Shown piece after piece: positions 21,874 to 25,290 of a stretch of DNA of 25,290 bases. Position 1 is the stretch's first letter; each line of letters begins with the position of its first letter. The notes under the pieces are model-generated. The model saw only the letters and a program-made list of their open reading frames with translations. It ran no database searches and had not been told where the DNA came from. Origin of the DNA: Actinophytocola sp036555685 (lineage in GTDB: Bacteria; Actinomycetota; Actinomycetes; Mycobacteriales; Pseudonocardiaceae); assembly GCF_036555685.1 (NCBI RefSeq), contig NZ_DATBKY010000088.1:1-25290 (forward strand), written 5' to 3'. The position numbers and the translations under genes are program-made.

Positions 21874-23169
21874 TCACTGCCAACTGATTTCCAGTCCGGC
21901 GAGTGTCGCCTGCGGGTCCTGTGCGATGGCCTCGATGGTCCGCAGGCAACCGTCGAGGAGCCGGCGTGGGCGTCGCACCTCGTCGAGCGGGCGCCTAACA
22001 CTCAGGCGGACCACGGGACCCGGATGCCGGACCAGCAGCACGATCCTCGGTTTCGCGGAGTTAGGGGCGATTCTCGTTCGTTCGACCCAGGTGCCGTCGG
22101 GTGTGGGGGCTTGAGGTGCCTGCGCTTCGTGGCGGTCGACGGCTGGGACGAAGTTCACCTCGAACACCGGCTGGACGGACGCGCCGCCGGCGTTCGCCGG
22201 TGGGTTCAGCCAGTCCAGTAGGGCGTTGGCGTCGTACAGGCTGTGGCTTCTGCCTTCGGCCAACGCGTTCTCGACCGCCCGCGTCCGCGAGCTGAGGGTG
22301 TCTCGGTCGGAACCGGCGATGTGTGGGAACACCGGCTGGGCGATCTGGACCACGGCGTTGAAGTCGGCAGTGGTGCGCCTGTTCGCGTAGGTGGTCTTGC
22401 AGACATGCCGGTGGCAACCGGACAGGGCGCCGATCGCGATGCTCAGCGCAGTGACCCAGACGGCGTGCGGTGACACGCCGAGCCGGGTGCACGCCGCCTT
22501 CACGCTCCGCACCTCGTCCGGCGTCAGCCGGTGCTGGGTCACCCACACCGCCTCGGCCGAGTCCGGCTCGGGTGCGCGGTAGGTACGCGGTGCGTCGGCG
22601 AGCGCCTGCTTCCAGTACTCGGTGTTGCGTATGACATCGGGGTCGTCCGGGCCCTTCGCGAACTGGCTGGCCTGCCGAGGCGCACGCACGGGTCTTCGCT
22701 CGATGAGCTGGCGCAGATGGCGCGCCGCGGCCTGCTTGCCGAGCGCGTCGACGAACACGTGCGACAGGCTGAGCTTGATCGCGACCACCTGGCCGTCCCT
22801 GGTGTAGAGAACAGTGCGGAACGCACCCGCCAGAGGGGAAACCGGCAGCGTCGCCCAGATTTCCGGACCGGTCAGCGGATCGACGCACTCGATCAACTCA
22901 AGGTGGCGACGCACCTCGACCGCGTCGGGTGGCAGTACCTCCTGCCGCAGGGCACCGTCCGAAGCGGTCACCAGCCGGCTCCGCAATCCCTCATGTGCTC
23001 GCACGAGCTCGCCGACCGCAGTCATGGCCGCGGTGACAGTCGACTCGACCGGGACCACCGCGGTCAGCACCATCGACGGCAGGTCCGCACGTGCCCAGTT
23101 CCGCAGGTTGCGCAACTGCGACACGTTGAGCTCCAACACGACAGGACGGTCGTATACGTTCGGATGCAC
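21874..23169 (-). CDS. Free-standing condensation (C) domain protein
   Basis: Encodes 431 residues, the length of one non-ribosomal-peptide condensation domain. Matches: an early 'MTAVGELVRAHEGLRSRLV' helix, the active-site motif in 'IKLSLSHVFVDALGKQAAARHLRQL' (H137 and D141 kept in HHxxxDG, but the first His is Ser and the Gly is Ala), 'EYWKQALADAP', and the C-lobe 'VCKTTYANRRT' and 'VFEVNFVPAV'. The family joins acyl or aminoacyl groups to amines or alcohols. The retained His allows activity, but the altered flanks make a modified or lost function possible. The GTG start at 23169 has GGGGGA about 5-6 bases upstream. No carrier protein or adenylation gene is nearby; the DinB gene is 28 bases upstream in the same direction. 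Confidence 0.82.
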   Translation of the reverse strand: MHPNVYDRPVVLELNVSQLRNLRNWARADLPSMVLTAVVPVESTVTAAMTAVGELVRAHEGLRSRLVTASDGALRQEVLPPDAVEVRRHLELIECVDPLTGPEIWATLPVSPLAGAFRTVLYTRDGQVVAIKLSLSHVFVDALGKQAAARHLRQLIERRPVRAPRQASQFAKGPDDPDVIRNTEYWKQALADAPRTYRAPEPDSAEAVWVTQHRLTPDEVRSVKAACTRLGVSPHAVWVTALSIAIGALSGCHRHVCKTTYANRRTTADFNAVVQIAQPVFPHIAGSDRDTLSSRTRAVENALAEGRSHSLYDANALLDWLNPPANAGGASVQPVFEVNFVPAVDRHEAQAPQAPTPDGTWVERTRIAPNSAKPRIVLLVRHPGPVVRLSVRRPLDEVRRPRRLLDGCLRTIEAIAQDPQATLAGLEISWQ

Positions 23170-23197
23170 CCGATTCCCCCAGTCGTTCGGTGCGCCG

Positions 23198-23692
23198 CTA
23201 CTCCCCCACCTGACCCTCGGCCAGTTCCGTGACTATGTCCAGATGCCCCAGATGCCTCGCGTACTCCTGCAGCAGGTGGAACAGGATCCGCTCCAGGGAA
23301 GCCGGGTCGCCTCGCCAGCCCGGGCCTGGGACGCCGCGGGTGGACAGATCGGTCGAGCGCACGACCACGTCCGTGTGCTCGGCCTGGGCTTCCAGTGCTG
23401 CCACCAGGTCCACGAGCCGCTCGGTCGCGTGCCAGCGGCCCTCCTGCTCGTCGCCCCACGGGGTGGCTACCGGACGGCCCTCGAAGCGCCACTCGATCCA
23501 GCGGAGCTCCACGTACCGGACGTGCTTCAGCAGCTCCAGCGGGGTCCAGCCGGACGGGAGGCGGCTCGCCCGCTGGTCCGCCGCGGGCAGGGAGCGCACC
23601 TTGTCGATCATGCGGGAGCGCAGGTAGTCCAGATAGGTCAGGAAGACCTCGGCGCGTGACGACGCCGGCGCGTTCGGCTCGGGGAAGTCCAC
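23198..23692 (-). CDS. DinB-family (DUF664) protein
   Basis: Encodes 164 residues from GTG 23692. The four-helix DinB fold is indicated by an N-terminal helix 'VFLTYLDYLRSRMIDKV', 'GWTPLELLKHVRYVELRWIEW' with H57, and the closing signature 'LLQEYARHLGHLDIVTE' with H147 and H150, close to the DUF664 pattern (E-Y-A-R-H-x-G-H-x-D). Family members bind a divalent metal through such histidines; several act as mycothiol-dependent thiol transferases or detoxification enzymes. The substrate is unknown. It starts 14 bases after the histidine kinase stop, so it is probably in the same transcript. Confidence 0.85.
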   Translation of the reverse strand: MDFPEPNAPASSRAEVFLTYLDYLRSRMIDKVRSLPAADQRASRLPSGWTPLELLKHVRYVELRWIEWRFEGRPVATPWGDEQEGRWHATERLVDLVAALEAQAEHTDVVVRSTDLSTRGVPGPGWRGDPASLERILFHLLQEYARHLGHLDIVTELAEGQVGE

Positions 23693-23706
23693 TCGCGAGA
23701 CAATAT

Positions 23707-25290
23707 TCAGCCGGCCGCCAGCTCGGCGAGGACCCGGTCGAGATCCGCCAGCGTCATCGGCTTCGACAGGTACGCGTCGAAGCCCGCGTCCAGTGCCTCG
23801 CGACGGTCGCTTTCCTGGATGAAGCCGGACACCGCCACGAGCGTGAGGTCCGCCGTCTCGGGCTGGGCCCGCAGGTGGCGCGCGATCTGCAGGCCGCCGA
23901 TGTCCGGCAGGCCGATGTCGCACAGGACCACGTCGAACGGCTCCGTCGTCGCCGCGGCGAGCCCGGCCCGGCCCGTCGTCACCACGGTCGCCGTATCGCC
24001 TCGCCGCTCCAGCAGCGACCGGTACGTCACGCCCAGGTCCGCGTTGTCCTCGATCACCAGGAACCGCAACGGCTCGCGCGGCTCGGTGGCCGCCACCCCG
24101 TCCGGCCGGTCGACGGACGAGGCCAGCGGCAGCAGGACGCGGAACGTCGCGCCCGTGCCCCCGCCGTCGCTGTGCGCGGACACCGAACCGCCGTGCAGCT
24201 CGCTGATCGTCCGCACCACCGCGAGGCCGAGACCGAGCCCGCCGACCGACGTCATGCCCGACGGGGCCGCCCGCGTGAAGACGTCGAACAACGACTCGGC
24301 CAGCTCCGGGGCGAACCCGATGCCGTCGTCGGCCACCACCAGCTCGGCCTCGGCGGAGGTGGCCGACAGCGACACCGAGACGGTCGCGCCGGGCTCGGTG
24401 TACTTCGCCGCGTTGCCCACCAGGTTGCCCACCAGCTGCGCCAGCCGCACGCGGTCGCCGTCCACCGGCACGGGGTCGGACGGCAGCGAGACCCGCAGCG
24501 CCCGCCGGCCCGCCGCGAAGGAGGCGGCGACGTCCGACGTGGCCTCGGCCACGACCTGCCGCAGGTCCAGCGGCCGCCGGACCAGGTCGAGCCGGCCGGT
24601 CAGCGCCCGGCTCGCGTCCAGCAGGTCGTCGGTCATCCGGACCAGCGCCATCGTCTGGCGTTCCAGCACCGCGAGCGCGGGGTGGTCGGCCGGCGCGTCG
24701 AGCGCCAGCAGCTCGATCCCGGCCCGGATGGCGGCCAGCGGGTTGCGCAGCTCGTGCGAGAGCGTCGCGATGAACCGGTCCTTCGCACGCTGCTGCGCGC
24801 GCAGCGCCGCCCCGGTCTCGGCCAGCTCCTTGTTCGCCTCGCGCAGCTGCCGGTTCATGTCCTGGACCTCGCGGGCACGCGTGAAGAGATCCGCCTCCAG
24901 CTCGGACAGCCGCGCGAGCGCCCCGTCGGGCGCGTGCCCGGCCGCGCGGACGAACTCGGTCACGTCCTGCACGCGGTGGATGAGGTGCGTGATCCTCCCG
25001 TCCTCGGCCACGACCGGCGTGTTGATCGGGCTCCAGTACCGCTCCTCGAACCGCCCGCCGGACCCGGCCGGGATGTCGTAGCGCTGCAACGCCATCGTGT
25101 CGGGCTCGCCCGTGGCGAGCGCGGTCTCCAGCGACCGGCGCAGGTTGGCGACGCCGTCCGCGGTCCCGTCGTCCGGGTTGTCCGGGAACGCCGCGAAGAC
25201 CGGCTGCCCGACGAGCGTCTCGCGCCGGGTCCGGGTCGCGGCCAGGTACGCCTCGTTCACGGCCACGATGGTCAGGTCCGGCGTGAGCAC
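23707..25290 (-). CDS. Hybrid sensor histidine kinase with C-terminal receiver (5' end missing)
   Basis: The frame runs off the right window edge, leaving 527 residues. Visible order: a PAS-like domain (~1-118, 'IVAVNEAYLAATRTRRETLVGQP' ... 'YWSPINTPVVAEDGRITHLIHRVQDVTE'), a coiled linker (~125-170), HisKA with phosphoacceptor H179 (SHELRNPLAAI), HATPase_c with N293 (GNAAKYTEPG), D321-D322-G-I-G and GGLGLGLA, and a receiver domain (~409-527) with D458 in VVLCDIGLPDIGG, E414/D415 and K510. No membrane segment is seen in this part. The fused receiver suggests a phosphorelay or an output through protein contacts, since no DNA-binding domain follows. The start residue lies outside the window. Confidence 0.93.
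   Translation of the reverse strand: MLTPDLTIVAVNEAYLAATRTRRETLVGQPVFAAFPDNPDDGTADGVANLRRSLETALATGEPDTMALQRYDIPAGSGGRFEERYWSPINTPVVAEDGRITHLIHRVQDVTEFVRAAGHAPDGALARLSELEADLFTRAREVQDMNRQLREANKELAETGAALRAQQRAKDRFIATLSHELRNPLAAIRAGIELLALDAPADHPALAVLERQTMALVRMTDDLLDASRALTGRLDLVRRPLDLRQVVAEATSDVAASFAAGRRALRVSLPSDPVPVDGDRVRLAQLVGNLVGNAAKYTEPGATVSVSLSATSAEAELVVADDGIGFAPELAESLFDVFTRAAPSGMTSVGGLGLGLAVVRTISELHGGSVSAHSDGGGTGATFRVLLPLASSVDRPDGVAATEPREPLRFLVIEDNADLGVTYRSLLERRGDTATVVTTGRAGLAAATTEPFDVVLCDIGLPDIGGLQIARHLRAQPETADLTLVAVSGFIQESDRREALDAGFDAYLSKPMTLADLDRVLAELAAG

Noticed and set aside
1..25290. CRISPR array, insertion sequence, integrase or rRNA
   Set aside because: No regularly spaced repeats, transposase or integrase motifs or rRNA-like stretches were found on either strand.

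Overview
The window is high-GC actinobacterial chromosome. Evidence: GTG starts with ATGA/GTGA/TGATG gene overlaps, an ANTAR-type PdtaR regulator, a DinB/DUF664 protein of the kind used with mycothiol, ESX-type (type VII) secretion substrates, and a PolA with a Tyr in the O helix. The mix best fits Pseudonocardiales (Amycolatopsis, Saccharothrix or Lentzea type), but genus is inference. No rRNA, transposase, integrase or CRISPR array is visible.

Left part (1-14,886): the 3' end of an Asp-box (BNR) repeat protein, a small Rossmann protein, a VOC protein with a stand-alone AraC-type regulator, then polA divergent from a hotdog thioesterase that is translationally coupled to an LLM-class flavin oxidoreductase. 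A convergent hairpin separates these from a complete branched-chain amino-acid (or related amide) ABC importer, transcribed livK-H-M-G-F on the minus strand, with a GC-rich stem-loop between livK and livH. A membrane-anchored fibronectin-III protein diverges from livK and ends tail-to-tail with pdtaR. A tRNA with anticodon CAA follows. As I recall, polA, LIV transporter and pdtaR lie close together in other actinobacteria, so this part looks like core genome.

Middle part (14,887-17,450): accessory DNA beside the tRNA. It holds an HFCD-type flavoprotein, a 50-residue C/C/C/H zinc-finger miniprotein, and a convergent ~420-residue membrane protein with an internal 53-residue duplication. The miniprotein and membrane gene have clearly lower GC (about half, by sampled lines) than the flanks. 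This is the best candidate here for an undescribed system.

Right part (17,800-25,290): a membrane-anchored hypothetical protein; a three-gene type VII secretion cassette (EspC-like small substrate, T7SS-signal protein with glycine/alanine-rich repeats, LpqN/DcrB-like protein); a possible 45-residue membrane miniprotein; a four-cysteine secreted protein; a free-standing condensation-domain protein; a DinB-family protein; and a hybrid histidine kinase cut by the window end.

Two genes (polA and the fibronectin-III protein) have a TAnnnT box 6-7 nt before a GTG start and no Shine-Dalgarno sequence, which suggests leaderless mRNAs.
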